64,000 bases of DNA from Catellatospora vulcania (GTDB lineage: Bacteria; Actinomycetota; Actinomycetes; Mycobacteriales; Micromonosporaceae), in NCBI RefSeq assembly GCF_009720385.1, contig NZ_WARX01000026.1, forward strand, positions 1 to 64,000, in the 5' to 3' direction. Below, one piece after another: positions 18,728-26,784 of the stretch; positions within the stretch are counted from its first letter, which is position 1; each line of letters begins with the position of its first letter. Made by a program: the position numbers and the translations under genes. The notes beneath the pieces were generated by a model, which was given only the letters and a program-made list of their open reading frames with translations, searched no databases and was not told the origin of the DNA.

Positions 18728-19462
18728 TCACTTGACCCGCAGCCGCTGGTCGACCTGGATCAGGTCCGGGTTGGTGATCACCGGGTTGAGCTTGACCAGG
18801 GCGGGCACCGTCGTCTTGTAGCGCCCGGCGATCGCGGTGAGAGTGTCCCCTGGACGCACCGTGTGGAACGCGGTGGCGGGCAGGGACTTCTTCGGCGTGG
18901 CGGTCTTCCTCGGTGTGCTGGCCTTCTTCGCCGCTTTGCGTGGCGCGCGCTTGCGGGCGGGCTCGGGAGCCGCGCCGCCGGTCCTGCCCGCGAGCCGCTC
19001 CAGCGCCTTGGCCACCTGGGCCGCGGACATCGCCAGGTGCACATGGTCGGCGTGGGCGGCGTCGGTGGCCGCGCCGTACGAGGCGATCTTCTTGCCGTTC
19101 TTGACGTAGAAGCCGTCGTCGTCGGCGAACGGCGTGGTGTGGATCAGCTCGACGCACAGGTCGCCGAACTCGTCTTCGATCCACTTGGCCAGGTCGCGGC
19201 CCATCCGCGCGTTCGCGCCGACGCCGAAGTCGATCGCGGCGGTCGGCGAGCTCCGATGGTGCAGCCCGTAGTGGTGGCTGACCTTGCCGTGGTCGCCATC
19301 CATGCCGGAGGTCACGTAGACCTCGCCGCGCTTGGGGTAGTACCGCTCGATGATGTCCAGGATCGCGTCGCCGGTCGGTCCGGTGCGGACCGCCGACCAT
19401 CGCCGCAGCGCCACCGCGACACCTCCCGTGGTGCCGGGGACCGGCCGGAACCAGCCCCGCAC
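18728..19462 (-). CDS. M15-like peptidase domain protein with C-terminal LysM
   Basis: 244 residues. The N-terminal domain (about 30-140) has the metal-ligand spacing of M15/VanY-like peptidases: [23 protein letters not shown] and later [10 protein letters not shown] basic Ala/Lys/Thr linker follows (about 150-195), then one LysM domain ([20 protein letters not shown] ... [14 protein letters not shown]). LysM should bind peptidoglycan. No signal peptide is visible, so export is uncertain. A DinB-like gene lies 21 bases downstream on the same strand. Confidence 0.78.
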   Translation of the reverse strand: MRGWFRPVPGTTGGVAVALRRWSAVRTGPTGDAILDIIERYYPKRGEVYVTSGMDGDHGKVSHHYGLHHRSSPTAAIDFGVGANARMGRDLAKWIEDEFGDLCVELIHTTPFADDDGFYVKNGKKIASYGAATDAAHADHVHLAMSAAQVAKALERLAGRTGGAAPEPARKRAPRKAAKKASTPRKTATPKKSLPATAFHTVRPGDTLTAIAGRYKTTVPALVKLNPVITNPDLIQVDQRLRVK

Positions 19463-19497
19463 GTCTCATGGTAGGCGGCGCGGCGGCGCGAGCGGCG

Positions 19498-19719
19498 TCA
19501 GTCGACCGAGGCCAGCACCTTCTCGATCTTCGCCACGCGGGCCTGCAGGTCGGTCAGCTGGGCGGAGATCGCGGTCAGCTGCTCGGCGGCGGGCGCGGAC
19601 GCGGCCTTGGCCTGCGTGTTCTGCCTGCGGTGCCAGAGCACCATGCCGATCACGGAGATGGCCAGCATGCCGACGACCCAGATCGTGCCCATGCTCATGG
19701 CCCATGACGTGTTGCCCAT
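19498..19719 (-). CDS. Small single-pass membrane protein, coupled to wHTH gene
   Basis: 73 residues: one membrane helix (about 8-28, MGTIWVVGMLAISVIGMVLW), a basic stop-transfer, then an Ala-rich helix ending in a heptad-like coiled coil (LTAISAQLTDLQARVAKIEKVL). The ATG at 19719 shares one base with the stop of the upstream winged-helix gene (TGATG), so both are made together. Function unknown; small proteins of this layout often sit beside PadR/ArsR-like regulators in actinomycetes. Confidence 0.72.
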   Translation of the reverse strand: MGNTSWAMSMGTIWVVGMLAISVIGMVLWHRRQNTQAKAASAPAAEQLTAISAQLTDLQARVAKIEKVLASVD

Positions 19720-20042
19720 CAGTTGTTTCCCTCCTCGGTGGTGAGCGTCCGCGCGGCCAGCGCGATGCTCTGCGGGGTGAGCGTCACGGCAAACGGCACC
19801 GTGTCGTAGTACTTCATGGCCTTGCCGTCGGCGGACAGCTCGAACGCGGCGGTGACCAGGCCCGCCGCCTCCAGCTTGGCCAGGTGCAGCTGCAGCAGCG
19901 GGCGGCTGATGCCCAGTTCGCGGGCCAGCGCGCTCACGTAGTTGCGGCCGTGCGCCAGGGCCGCGATGACGCGCATCCGGTGCGGGTTGGCCAGGGTCGC
20001 CAGGATCCGCGCCAGCTCGTCGCCGGTGTGCGACGTCTCCAT
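19719..20042 (-). CDS. ArsR-like winged-helix transcriptional regulator
   Basis: 107 residues. The helix-turn-helix is LANPHRMRVIAALAHGRNYVSALARELGISRPLLQLHLAKLEAAGLV, followed by a wing (AFELSADGKAMKYYDTVPF). There is no metal-binding Cys motif, so it is not a classic metal sensor. Its stop overlaps the start of the small membrane protein, a likely functional partner. The region just upstream (20053-20090) is AT-rich and probably holds the promoter and its own operator. Confidence 0.85.
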   Translation of the reverse strand: METSHTGDELARILATLANPHRMRVIAALAHGRNYVSALARELGISRPLLQLHLAKLEAAGLVTAAFELSADGKAMKYYDTVPFAVTLTPQSIALAARTLTTEEGNN

Positions 20043-20134
20043 CGGGCCCCCTAGCTTCGACTTTCACCTGCAAGAAAAAACTAGCATGTGCCCGCAAGCG
20101 CTGTCGAGTGCGATAAGCGACAGCGGAATCCGGT

Positions 20135-20935
20135 TCAGCGGTCGGCGCGCAGGGCACGCGGCGACAGGCCGAACTCGCGGCGGCAGGCCTTGTTGAACGC
20201 CTGCAGGTCGGCGATGCCGACCGAGGCGGCGACGGCCGGGATGGACAGCGTCGAGCGGCGCAGCAGGTGCTCGGCCCGCACCAGCCGGCGACGGCGCAGG
20301 TACGCCACCACGGTGTCGCCGGTCTCGGCACGGAACAGGCGGGTCAGGTGGTTGTGCGACACCCCGGCGTGCCGGGCGGCGTCGGGCACCGACACCGGCT
20401 CGGCCAGCCGTGCCTCCAGGAACGCCATCGCCGCCGCGACCGCCGGGTGCGGCCCGCCGGATCGGGGGTCCGGCACGGCGCGCGGCAGCTGGGCCATCCG
20501 CCACAGCACCGCCCACACCTCCGCCGCGGCCTGCGCCGGCCGGTGCGGCGCGGCGGCCACCGCCTGGCGCAGCATCGCCGACAGCACCGCGGCCTGCGCC
20601 CCGGCGTCCTGCATCACCGGCACCGGCAGCGGCACGCCGGCGCGCGGCAGGCGCAGGTGGGCGTACAGGTGCTCGGAGCGGCCCCGATAGTCGAAGCGCA
20701 CCTCGACCCCGGGCGGGACCAGGCTGACGTATCCGGGGCGGATCGCATGGGTGACCCCGCCCACGGTCAGTTCGCCCTGGTAGCCGTACAGGTGCAGCTG
20801 CCACAGCTCGGGGAGCAGGAACGACTCGCTGGCCACCGTGGTGCCGTGCACCCCGACGCCGATGTTGGCCACCTGCGGCGGGCTGTCCAGGTGCAGGCGC
20901 ACGCTCCGGCCACCCGGCTCCAGCAGCGCCGTCAT
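20135..20935 (-). CDS. AraC-family regulator, divergent to the fucosidase gene
   Basis: 266 residues from the ATG at 20935. The N-terminal cupin-like sensor (LHLYGYQGELTVGGVTHAIRPGYVSLVPPG) should bind a sugar; two helix-turn-helix motifs lie at the C-terminus (VSVPDAARHAGVSHNHLTRLF and STLSIPAVAASVGIADLQAF). The gene diverges from a GH29 alpha-L-fucosidase gene across 105 bases, the usual layout of a local activator, so it probably responds to L-fucose or a fucoside. Inference from layout only. Confidence 0.88.
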   Translation of the reverse strand: MTALLEPGGRSVRLHLDSPPQVANIGVGVHGTTVASESFLLPELWQLHLYGYQGELTVGGVTHAIRPGYVSLVPPGVEVRFDYRGRSEHLYAHLRLPRAGVPLPVPVMQDAGAQAAVLSAMLRQAVAAAPHRPAQAAAEVWAVLWRMAQLPRAVPDPRSGGPHPAVAAAMAFLEARLAEPVSVPDAARHAGVSHNHLTRLFRAETGDTVVAYLRRRRLVRAEHLLRRSTLSIPAVAASVGIADLQAFNKACRREFGLSPRALRADR

Positions 20936-21040
20936 GGTGAAAACGTACCAGTAGTGGTGAGCAGGACCCACGCGCTGCCAGGCGATCGGGCCATAGCCTT
21001 ACCCACCGTCGACCAGAAATGACAGTCAAGGAGCACGACC

Positions 21041-22312
21041 GTGGCGATGCAGCCCTGGTTCGCCGAGGCCAGACTCGGCATCTTCCTCCACTGGGGGATC
21101 TACGCCGTCGACGGCACCGCGGAGTCGTGGGCCTTCTACGCCGGCGAGGTCCCGCACGAGCAGTACATGCGCCAGCAGGACGGTTTCGCGGGCGAGAACT
21201 ACGACCCGACGGCGTGGGCGGAGCTGTTCGCCCGGGTCGGCGCGCGCTACGCGGTGCTCACCGCCCGCCACCACGACGGCATCGCGCTGTGGGACTCCGC
21301 GCAGGGCGGCCTGAACGTCGTCGAGCACACCCCGGCCGGGCGCGACCTGATCGCCCCGTACGCGCAGGCGCTGCGCGAACAGGGCCTCAAGGTGGGCCTC
21401 TACTACTCGCACTCGGACTGGAACCACCCCGACTACCCGTCGGTGCGCAGCCAGGGCGAGGCCCAGCACGTCAACGACAGCGCCTGGGTCGCCCCGCAGG
21501 ACGGCAGGCCCGACGACCCGCAGGCCTGGACCCGGTATCTGTCCTACCGCGACGGCCAGGTCGGCGAGCTGATCGACCGGTACCGCCCGGATCTGCTCTG
21601 GTTCGACGGCGAGTGGGAGCGCAGCGAGCAGCAGTGGCGCATGCGGGAGCTGTCCGAGCAGATCCTGGCCGCCAACCCGCAGACCGTGCTCAACGCACGG
21701 ATGCTGTCCTACGGCGACTACGCCACCCCGGAGCAGGGCATCCCGATGCAGGCCCCGGACGGGCCGTGGGAGCTGTGCCTGACCGTCAACGACTCATGGG
21801 GCTACCGGCACGGCGACACCAACCAGAAGTCCGTGGGCCAGCTGGTGCGCTACTTCACCGAGACCATCGGCATGGGCGGCAACCTGCTGCTCGACGTGGG
21901 CCCCAAGGCCGACGGCACCATCCCGGCCGAGCAGGTCGAGCGGCTGGAGGGCCTGGGCGCGTGGATCGCGCGGCACGAGACGGCCGTCTTCGGCACGGTG
22001 GCCGGCCTGCCCGCGGGCCACCACTACGGCCCGAGCACGCTGTCCCCCGATCGCCGCACCATGCACCTGATGCTCTTCGGCTCCCCTGGCGAAAACATCG
22101 CGATCAAGGGCCTGCGCACCCCGATCAAGCGGGCGTACGTCCTGGGCACGGGCGCCGAACTCGGTCACCGGGTGACCGGCGGCTTGGGCGAGGTGCCCGG
22201 CGTGACCTGGATCGACGCGCCGGAGGCGGCCGACCTCGACCGGCACGCGACGGTGATCACCGTCGAACTCGACGGCGAACTCGACCTCTACCGCGGCACC
22301 GGACGCGACTGA
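21041..22312 (+). CDS. GH29 alpha-L-fucosidase
   Basis: 423 residues, GTG start with AAGGAG seven bases upstream. The TIM barrel begins at WFAEARLGIFLHWGIYAV and carries the GH29 signatures ARYAVLTARHHDGIALWDS and YRPDLLWFDGEWE, where Asp189 is the expected nucleophile. Later NDSWGYRHGDTNQKS and GGNLLLDVGPKADGTIP are also typical. There is no signal peptide, so it acts on imported fucosides or xyloglucan fragments. The beta-sandwich tail (about 335-423) is usual for the family. Regulated, probably, by the divergent AraC protein. Confidence 0.95.
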   Translation: MAMQPWFAEARLGIFLHWGIYAVDGTAESWAFYAGEVPHEQYMRQQDGFAGENYDPTAWAELFARVGARYAVLTARHHDGIALWDSAQGGLNVVEHTPAGRDLIAPYAQALREQGLKVGLYYSHSDWNHPDYPSVRSQGEAQHVNDSAWVAPQDGRPDDPQAWTRYLSYRDGQVGELIDRYRPDLLWFDGEWERSEQQWRMRELSEQILAANPQTVLNARMLSYGDYATPEQGIPMQAPDGPWELCLTVNDSWGYRHGDTNQKSVGQLVRYFTETIGMGGNLLLDVGPKADGTIPAEQVERLEGLGAWIARHETAVFGTVAGLPAGHHYGPSTLSPDRRTMHLMLFGSPGENIAIKGLRTPIKRAYVLGTGAELGHRVTGGLGEVPGVTWIDAPEAADLDRHATVITVELDGELDLYRGTGRD

Positions 22313-22349
22313 GCGACGGCGTACTCGGCTGCCCGCGGCCGGGCCGGTG

Positions 22350-23015
22350 TCAACTGCGCCAGTCCTGCCGCGGGCGGTCGCGTCTGCGGCCCCGGGGCAC
22401 CTCGAACACCGGGCTCACCATGGCGTCCGGGTCGACAGGGGGCGCGGGTTCACGCCGGGGGACTCCCGCGATGAGTGCCGGAACCGCCAGCACCAGCCAG
22501 AAGAACACGAGCGCGCCGGTGCTGCCCGCGACGACCTCGTCGGCGAGCATCGGGTTGGCCAGCCCGGCCGGATCGCGCAGCACCGTCACCTGCTCGCCGA
22601 GTTCCAGCGGCTCCCCCTCCTCCAGGGTGAGTTCACCGCGGATCGGCGCACCGCCGAGCTCGGTCAGCGTGTAGCGGTGGCTGGTCGGCGCCTTGCCCTC
22701 GTAGCCGTCGCGGTCGGCGACCACGGTCGCCGCGACCGGCTCACCCGCGAGTTCGAGGATCACGGCGGAGACGGAGAGCATGAAAATGATGTTGATGAAG
22801 ACGGCCAGGCCGAGCGCGGTGAACCCCCAGCCGGCACGCAGGTCGCGCGCTTTGATCACGTAGATGGCGCCGAGCGCCACGAACAGTCCTCCGAAGAACC
22901 CGACGAGTTGCAGGTCCTGGTTCAGCAGCGAAGTCCCCGCGACGGCGCTCACCAGCAGGCCCGCGGTCAGCACACCCAGCAGCGGCAACGCCCGCCGCAC
23001 CGTCACCAGCAGCAT
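22350..23015 (-). CDS. DUF3592-like membrane protein
   Basis: About 221 residues: helices near 9-28, 36-55 and 66-88, an extracytoplasmic beta domain (about 95-160) with GEPVAATVVADRD and LEEGEPLELGEQVTVLRDPAGLANP, and a final helix around 165-185, then a basic tail. The beta segment matches the 'conversion/ratio' style DUF3592 domain (chain followed by HRYTLTELGG). Function unknown. Either the ATG at 23015 or a GTG two codons earlier starts it; neither has a strong ribosome site. Confidence 0.7.
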   Translation of the reverse strand: MLLVTVRRALPLLGVLTAGLLVSAVAGTSLLNQDLQLVGFFGGLFVALGAIYVIKARDLRAGWGFTALGLAVFINIIFMLSVSAVILELAGEPVAATVVADRDGYEGKAPTSHRYTLTELGGAPIRGELTLEEGEPLELGEQVTVLRDPAGLANPMLADEVVAGSTGALVFFWLVLAVPALIAGVPRREPAPPVDPDAMVSPVFEVPRGRRRDRPRQDWRS

Positions 23016-23143
23016 GGGCACACGTTAGCCGGGCACCGCCAGCCTGATACTGCTGTGACGGCTGTCTCGCGGGGCGACGGGCGCAACGCACCCGGTGCTA
23101 CGGTGATCCGCCCTCGGATGTCCGACTCGCACGGAAACGAACG

Positions 23144-23773
23144 ATGATGCTGGCTCTCCTGCACACCTCGCAGGCCCACGTGCTCACCTTCGACCGGCTC
23201 CGCAACGAGGAGGCGCCGACGCTGACGCTGTACCACATCGTCGCCGAACACCTGCTCGAAGACGCGCGCCGCCACGGCGTGGCCGCCGTCGCCGACCAGG
23301 TCGCCCAGCAGATCGACCTCGCCGTCGAGGCCGGCGCGCGGGCCGTGCTGTGCACCTGCTCCACCATCGGCGCGCTCGCCGAGCAGGCCGCCGCCCGCGC
23401 GGGCATCCCCGTGCTGCGCGTCGACCGGCCGATGGCCGCCGCGGCCGTGGCCGCCGGTCCCCGGATCACGGTGCTGGCGGCACTGGCCACCACGCTCGCG
23501 CCCACCACCGCGCTGATCGAGCAGGAGGCCGCCCGTGCGGGCCGCCCGGTCACCGTGTCCGCGCAGATGATCTGCGGCGCCTGGGACCGCTTCGAGGCCG
23601 GCGACCTCGACGGCTACCTCGACCGGGTCGCCACGGCACTGGCCGGGGTCACCGACACCGACGTGATCGTGCTGGCCCAGGCGTCGATGGCGCCCGTCAC
23701 CGAGCGCCGCGCGACCGCCATCCCCGTGCTGGCCTCACCGCGCCTGGGCCTGCGCGCCGCCGCGGCGCTCTAG
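23144..23773 (+). CDS. Asp/Glu racemase-superfamily protein with one catalytic Cys
   Basis: 209 residues. Two alpha/beta halves as in aspartate/glutamate/hydantoin racemases. The first catalytic Cys is present (AVLCTCSTIGALAEQAA); the second, normally in a Gly-Cys or Cys-Thr turn, is replaced by Ala/Ser in DVIVLAQASMAPV. Racemases need two cysteines, whereas maleate isomerase and arylmalonate decarboxylase relatives use one or a different pattern, so racemase activity is doubtful. Starts with two adjacent ATGs. The gene stands alone, followed by a small zinc-ribbon gene. Confidence 0.75.
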   Translation: MMLALLHTSQAHVLTFDRLRNEEAPTLTLYHIVAEHLLEDARRHGVAAVADQVAQQIDLAVEAGARAVLCTCSTIGALAEQAAARAGIPVLRVDRPMAAAAVAAGPRITVLAALATTLAPTTALIEQEAARAGRPVTVSAQMICGAWDRFEAGDLDGYLDRVATALAGVTDTDVIVLAQASMAPVTERRATAIPVLASPRLGLRAAAAL

Positions 23774-23893
23774 CCTCGACCGCCGCCGCGCGTCTCGTCC
23801 CGGCCGCGCGGCGCGTCTCGTCCCGGTGGCGAGGCCTGCCGACAATGGAAGGCGCCCGCCGCCCCGGCCGGGCGACGCCACGGGAGGCAAGTC

Positions 23894-24130
23894 ATGACGC
23901 AGCGGCCCGAGCAGCCTGAGACGTGCGCCCAGTGCGGCCACCCGTTCGACCCGCACGCGCTCGTCACCACCGCCGACGACCCGGCCGACGGCGGCATCAT
24001 GCTGTGCCCGGTGCCCGGCTGCGAGTGCTTCTCCACCTGGGGTATGGAAGGCATGCCCACGGTGCGGGTCCCGGACCGGTTCGAGATCGCCTCTATCCGC
24101 GAGAAGATCCAGGCTCAGGAACAGGACTGA
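23894..24130 (+). CDS. Small CxxC-motif hypothetical protein
   Basis: 78 residues with GGGAGG seven bases before the ATG. One CxxC pair at the N-terminus (CAQCGHPFDPH) and two further Cys (CPVPGCECF) suggest a zinc ribbon. The C-terminus is charged and helical (IASIREKIQAQEQD). Small proteins of this look are common in actinomycetes and uncharacterised. The stop is seven bases from the stop of the convergent PARG gene. The 120 bases upstream hold a 16-base direct repeat (23788-23803 and 23811-23826). Confidence 0.75.
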   Translation: MTQRPEQPETCAQCGHPFDPHALVTTADDPADGGIMLCPVPGCECFSTWGMEGMPTVRVPDRFEIASIREKIQAQEQD

Positions 24131-24137
24131 GGACCGG

Positions 24138-24941
24138 TCAGCCGTTCCGGAACACCCGCGCGAACGTCGCGTGCACCGGTGTGCCGGACAGGTTGTCGTA
24201 GATCGCGAACACGACGCGGTCGAAGCGGTCCACGGTACGCAGCGCATCAGCGAAGGCTTGCGCGACCACGGCCGGGTCGTTGCGGAACACGCCGCAGCCC
24301 CACGCCCCGAGCACGAGCGTGCGGTGCCCGTGCGCGGCGGCCACCTCCAGCACCCGGGTCGCCCGGCGCAGCAACACCGCGGGCACGTCGGGCACGTGTT
24401 CGGGCTGGTTGCGGGCGATCGCGCCCAGGTTCGGCGCGGCCGCGGTCAGGAACGACGTCCGGTAGGCCTCGTCGAGCAGGTTGCCCTTGTCGTCGCGGAA
24501 CACCGGCACGCCCGGCGAGTAGATCACCCGGTCGCTGTAGCGCAGGTCGCGCTGCGCGCGGTGGTAGGCGTAGAAGTCCGGCACGGCCAGCAGGCTGGGG
24601 TAGAGCGCCGACGCGCGGGCGATGCTCTCCTCCTGCGCCTTCGCCCCGCCGAGGAAGCCGCCGCCCGGGTTCTTCGCCGAGGCGAACACCAGGCAGGCCG
24701 CCGCCGGACCTGCCCGCCGGGCCGCGACCAGCGTCGACTCGCGGGTCACCTCGATCACCGGCCGCGTGGTGCGCTCGCCCGCGACGGCCAGTTCCTCGTC
24801 CGGCTCGTGGTGCCGGGTCCCGGCGACGGCTTCGCGTACGGCCGGTCCGATCCGGACCTCCGAACCTGCCGCGTTGTGGTAGTGCCCGCGCTCGGCGATC
24901 TCCACCGTCTGCCGTGCGATCTCCCGCAACCGACCGCTCAC
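24138..24941 (-). CDS. Bacterial-type poly(ADP-ribose) glycohydrolase, TIGR02452/DUF2263 family
   Basis: 267 residues, GTG start. The PARG catalytic loop is plain: SAKNPGGGFLGGAKAQEESIARAS, which contains the GGG...QEE signature where the second Glu is the catalytic acid. Other family marks: YSPGVPVFRD and LVLGAWGCGVFRNDP (macrodomain-like fold). Such enzymes strip ADP-ribose chains from proteins; in bacteria they relate to DNA-damage response or phage/toxin ADP-ribosylation. It has no obvious partner gene here. A large hairpin and an octamer repeat precede its start. Confidence 0.92.
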   Translation of the reverse strand: MSGRLREIARQTVEIAERGHYHNAAGSEVRIGPAVREAVAGTRHHEPDEELAVAGERTTRPVIEVTRESTLVAARRAGPAAACLVFASAKNPGGGFLGGAKAQEESIARASALYPSLLAVPDFYAYHRAQRDLRYSDRVIYSPGVPVFRDDKGNLLDEAYRTSFLTAAAPNLGAIARNQPEHVPDVPAVLLRRATRVLEVAAAHGHRTLVLGAWGCGVFRNDPAVVAQAFADALRTVDRFDRVVFAIYDNLSGTPVHATFARVFRNG

Positions 24942-25030
24942 CGCGACTGCACCTGCATACCTCTCACGCCCGGCAACGTTAGGGCGGCGGCACGGGCCGG
25001 GCAACCGGTTTCGGCCGTACCCCGTGCCCC

Positions 25031-25102
25031 GTGCGGCCGTGCGGCCGTGCGGCCGTGCCGCCGTGCCGCCGTGCCGCCGTGCCGCCGTGCCGCCGTGCCG
25101 CG
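25031..25102. repeat. Octanucleotide tandem repeat (9 units)
   Basis: Nine consecutive 8-base units: three GTGCGGCC followed by six GTGCCGCC-type units, the last ending in G. The unit length is not a multiple of three and the array sits between genes, about 90 bases before the PARG start. Such arrays can change length by slippage. The remaining part of the 293-base gap (24942-25234) holds the hairpin at 25118-25163. Confidence 0.9.
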
Positions 25103-25117
25103 GGTAGTTTCGCCGGC

Positions 25118-25163
25118 GGTCCACAACTCCTGGGTTGTGGATACAACCCAGGAGTTGTGGACC
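25118..25163. terminator. 21-bp perfect inverted repeat with 4-base loop
   Basis: Arms 25118-25138 and 25143-25163 pair without mismatch (core CAACTCCTGGGTTGT, loop GGAT). It lies 72 bases past the stop of the leftward aldo/keto reductase gene and can end its transcript. It is unusually long and AT-richer than its surroundings, so it may be a dispersed palindrome. Confidence 0.6.
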
Positions 25164-25234
25164 TGCCGGACGGTTCTGTCCCGCCCGGCCCACCCAGGCG
25201 GTGGCGCCCACCGGAGCGGGCCGGGGCACAGGAC

Positions 25235-26236
25235 TCAGCCGCGCAGGTCGGCGAGCAGCGACTCGACTTCGGCGAAGGCGTCGGCGGGCAGCGGGGTGCG
25301 GGCGAGCGGGGCGAAGTTCTCCTCGGCCTGGGCGACGGTCCGGCAGCCGGGGATGGGCAGGTTGTGCGGGCTGCGGGCGAGCAGCCAGCCCAGCGCGCCC
25401 TGGGTGAGGGTGCGGCCGTCGGCGGTGAGCGCCTCGCGGACCCGGTCGACCCGCGCAGCCCACTGCGGGGTCGGTACGCCGTCGGTGAACCAGTGCAGCC
25501 ACTCCGGGTTCTTGCCACGTACGTCGTCGCGGCCGAGTGGGCCGGCCGCGCCGTGGTACTTGCCGGTGAGCAGGCCCATCGCGAGCGGGCCGCGGTTGAG
25601 TCCGGCCAGGTTCCAGTCGGCCAGCACGTCGACCATGGCGGCGTTGTCGTTCAGCACGGAGGTGTCGTACTGCACCGCCGCGCAGTGCGCGCCCGCCTTG
25701 GCCATGGCCGCGGCGCGCTCCGGGTCGTCGGTGCTCCAGCCGTACGCCCGGATGCGGCCCTGGGCGACCAGGGCTTCGAGCGTGTCCACCAGGTCGAGGG
25801 CCTGGCTGATCGGCAGGCTGCCCAGGTGCAGCTGGTACAGGTCGAGGTGGTCGGTGCCGAGGCGGTCGAGGATGCCGTCGAGGCAGGCCAGGGCATACGC
25901 CGGGCTGGCGTCCTCGCCGGTGGCCAGGCGGGTCTGCTCCTCGACCGTGTAGCCGAACTTGCTGGCGATGACCGCGTTGTCCCGCCGTCCGTGCAGGGCC
26001 CGGCCGAGCACCCGCTCGCTGTGGCCCGCGCCGTAGTTGCTGGAGGTGTCGAACAGGGTGATGCCGTGGTCGAGGGCTGCGTGCACGGTGCGGATCGACT
26101 CCTCGTCGTCGACCTCGCCCCAGCCGAGCGGCTGGCTGCCGCCGTCGCCCCAGAGCGGGCCGCCGATCGCCCAGCAGCCCATGCCCAGCGCGCTGACCTC
26201 GATCCCGCTGCGGCCCAGTGTCCGTGTCGTCGTCAT
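25235..26236 (-). CDS. Aldo/keto reductase
   Basis: 333 residues, NADPH-dependent TIM barrel. The catalytic tetrad is in place: Asp (LFDTSSNYGAGHSE) with Tyr in the same motif, Lys (VIASKFGY) and His (LDLYQLHLGS). The C-terminal cofactor motif IPGCRTVAQAEEN is also present. It reduces aldehydes or ketones of unknown identity. It diverges from a MerR gene and its promoter has the 19-base spacer of MerR-controlled genes, so it is probably induced by a reactive compound sensed by MerR. Confidence 0.92.
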   Translation of the reverse strand: MTTTRTLGRSGIEVSALGMGCWAIGGPLWGDGGSQPLGWGEVDDEESIRTVHAALDHGITLFDTSSNYGAGHSERVLGRALHGRRDNAVIASKFGYTVEEQTRLATGEDASPAYALACLDGILDRLGTDHLDLYQLHLGSLPISQALDLVDTLEALVAQGRIRAYGWSTDDPERAAAMAKAGAHCAAVQYDTSVLNDNAAMVDVLADWNLAGLNRGPLAMGLLTGKYHGAAGPLGRDDVRGKNPEWLHWFTDGVPTPQWAARVDRVREALTADGRTLTQGALGWLLARSPHNLPIPGCRTVAQAEENFAPLARTPLPADAFAEVESLLADLRG

Positions 26237-26243
26237 GCGGGCC

Positions 26244-26274
26244 AGCCTGACACCTGGAGTGCGCTCCAGGTCAA
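26244..26274 (-). promoter_or_regulatory. MerR-type promoter/operator of the aldo/keto reductase gene
   Basis: On the minus strand TTGACC (26274-26269) and CAGGCT (26249-26244) are separated by 19 bases, and the spacer holds the inverted repeat ACCTGGAG-TGCG-CTCCAGGT (26252-26271). The overlong spacer with a dyad inside is the hallmark of MerR activation by DNA distortion. The ATG lies only eight bases beyond the -10, so the mRNA has almost no leader. Confidence 0.75.
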
Positions 26275-26288
26275 GCTAAGGTGGGCCG

Positions 26289-26660
26289 ATGAGCGCGTAC
26301 ACCCCCTCCGAGACGTCCCGGCGCAGCGGCTTCAGCCTGGACACGCTGCGCTACTACGAGCGCATCGGCCTGCTCAGCGAGGTCGACCGCACGCCCGGCG
26401 GGCAGCGCGTCTTCTCCGATCACGACCTGGGCTGGCTCGGGCTGCTGCGCTGCCTGCGCGACACCGGCATGCCGATCAACCAGATGTGCCGCTTCGCGGA
26501 GCTGGCCCGCGACGGCGACGGCACCGTCGCCGACCGGGTCGAGCTGCTGCGCGCGCACGCCGAGGCGGTCGAGGAGCAGATGGCGCTGCTGGAGCGGCAG
26601 TACGGGCATCTGCGGGAGAAGATCCGCTACTACGAGAGCGAGCTGGCCGCACAGAGCTAG
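26289..26660 (+). CDS. MerR-family transcriptional regulator
   Basis: 123 residues. Winged helix of the MerR type (TSRRSGFSLDTLRYYERIGLL, GGQRVFSDHDLGWLGLLRCLRDTGMPINQMCRF) followed by a dimerising coiled coil (EAVEEQMALLERQYGHLREKIRYYESEL). No Cys ligands for metals and no large effector domain, so the signal is probably a small reactive or hydrophobic compound. Divergent from the aldo/keto reductase gene, sharing the operator at 26252-26271. Confidence 0.9.
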   Translation: MSAYTPSETSRRSGFSLDTLRYYERIGLLSEVDRTPGGQRVFSDHDLGWLGLLRCLRDTGMPINQMCRFAELARDGDGTVADRVELLRAHAEAVEEQMALLERQYGHLREKIRYYESELAAQS

Positions 26661-26784
26661 CGGGCCTGCCGTCAGCAGGATGCGGCGACTAGGCTGCCGT
26701 ATCCCGGCCCTGCCTGGCGCTCTGCTCCTGCCGCCGCATCTGTTCGCGTCGCTGCGCCTGCAGGTCACCGCGCCGCCACGCCTC

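Noticed and set aside
25031-25102. CRISPR array
   Set aside because: The octamer units touch each other without spacers, and there are no cas genes.
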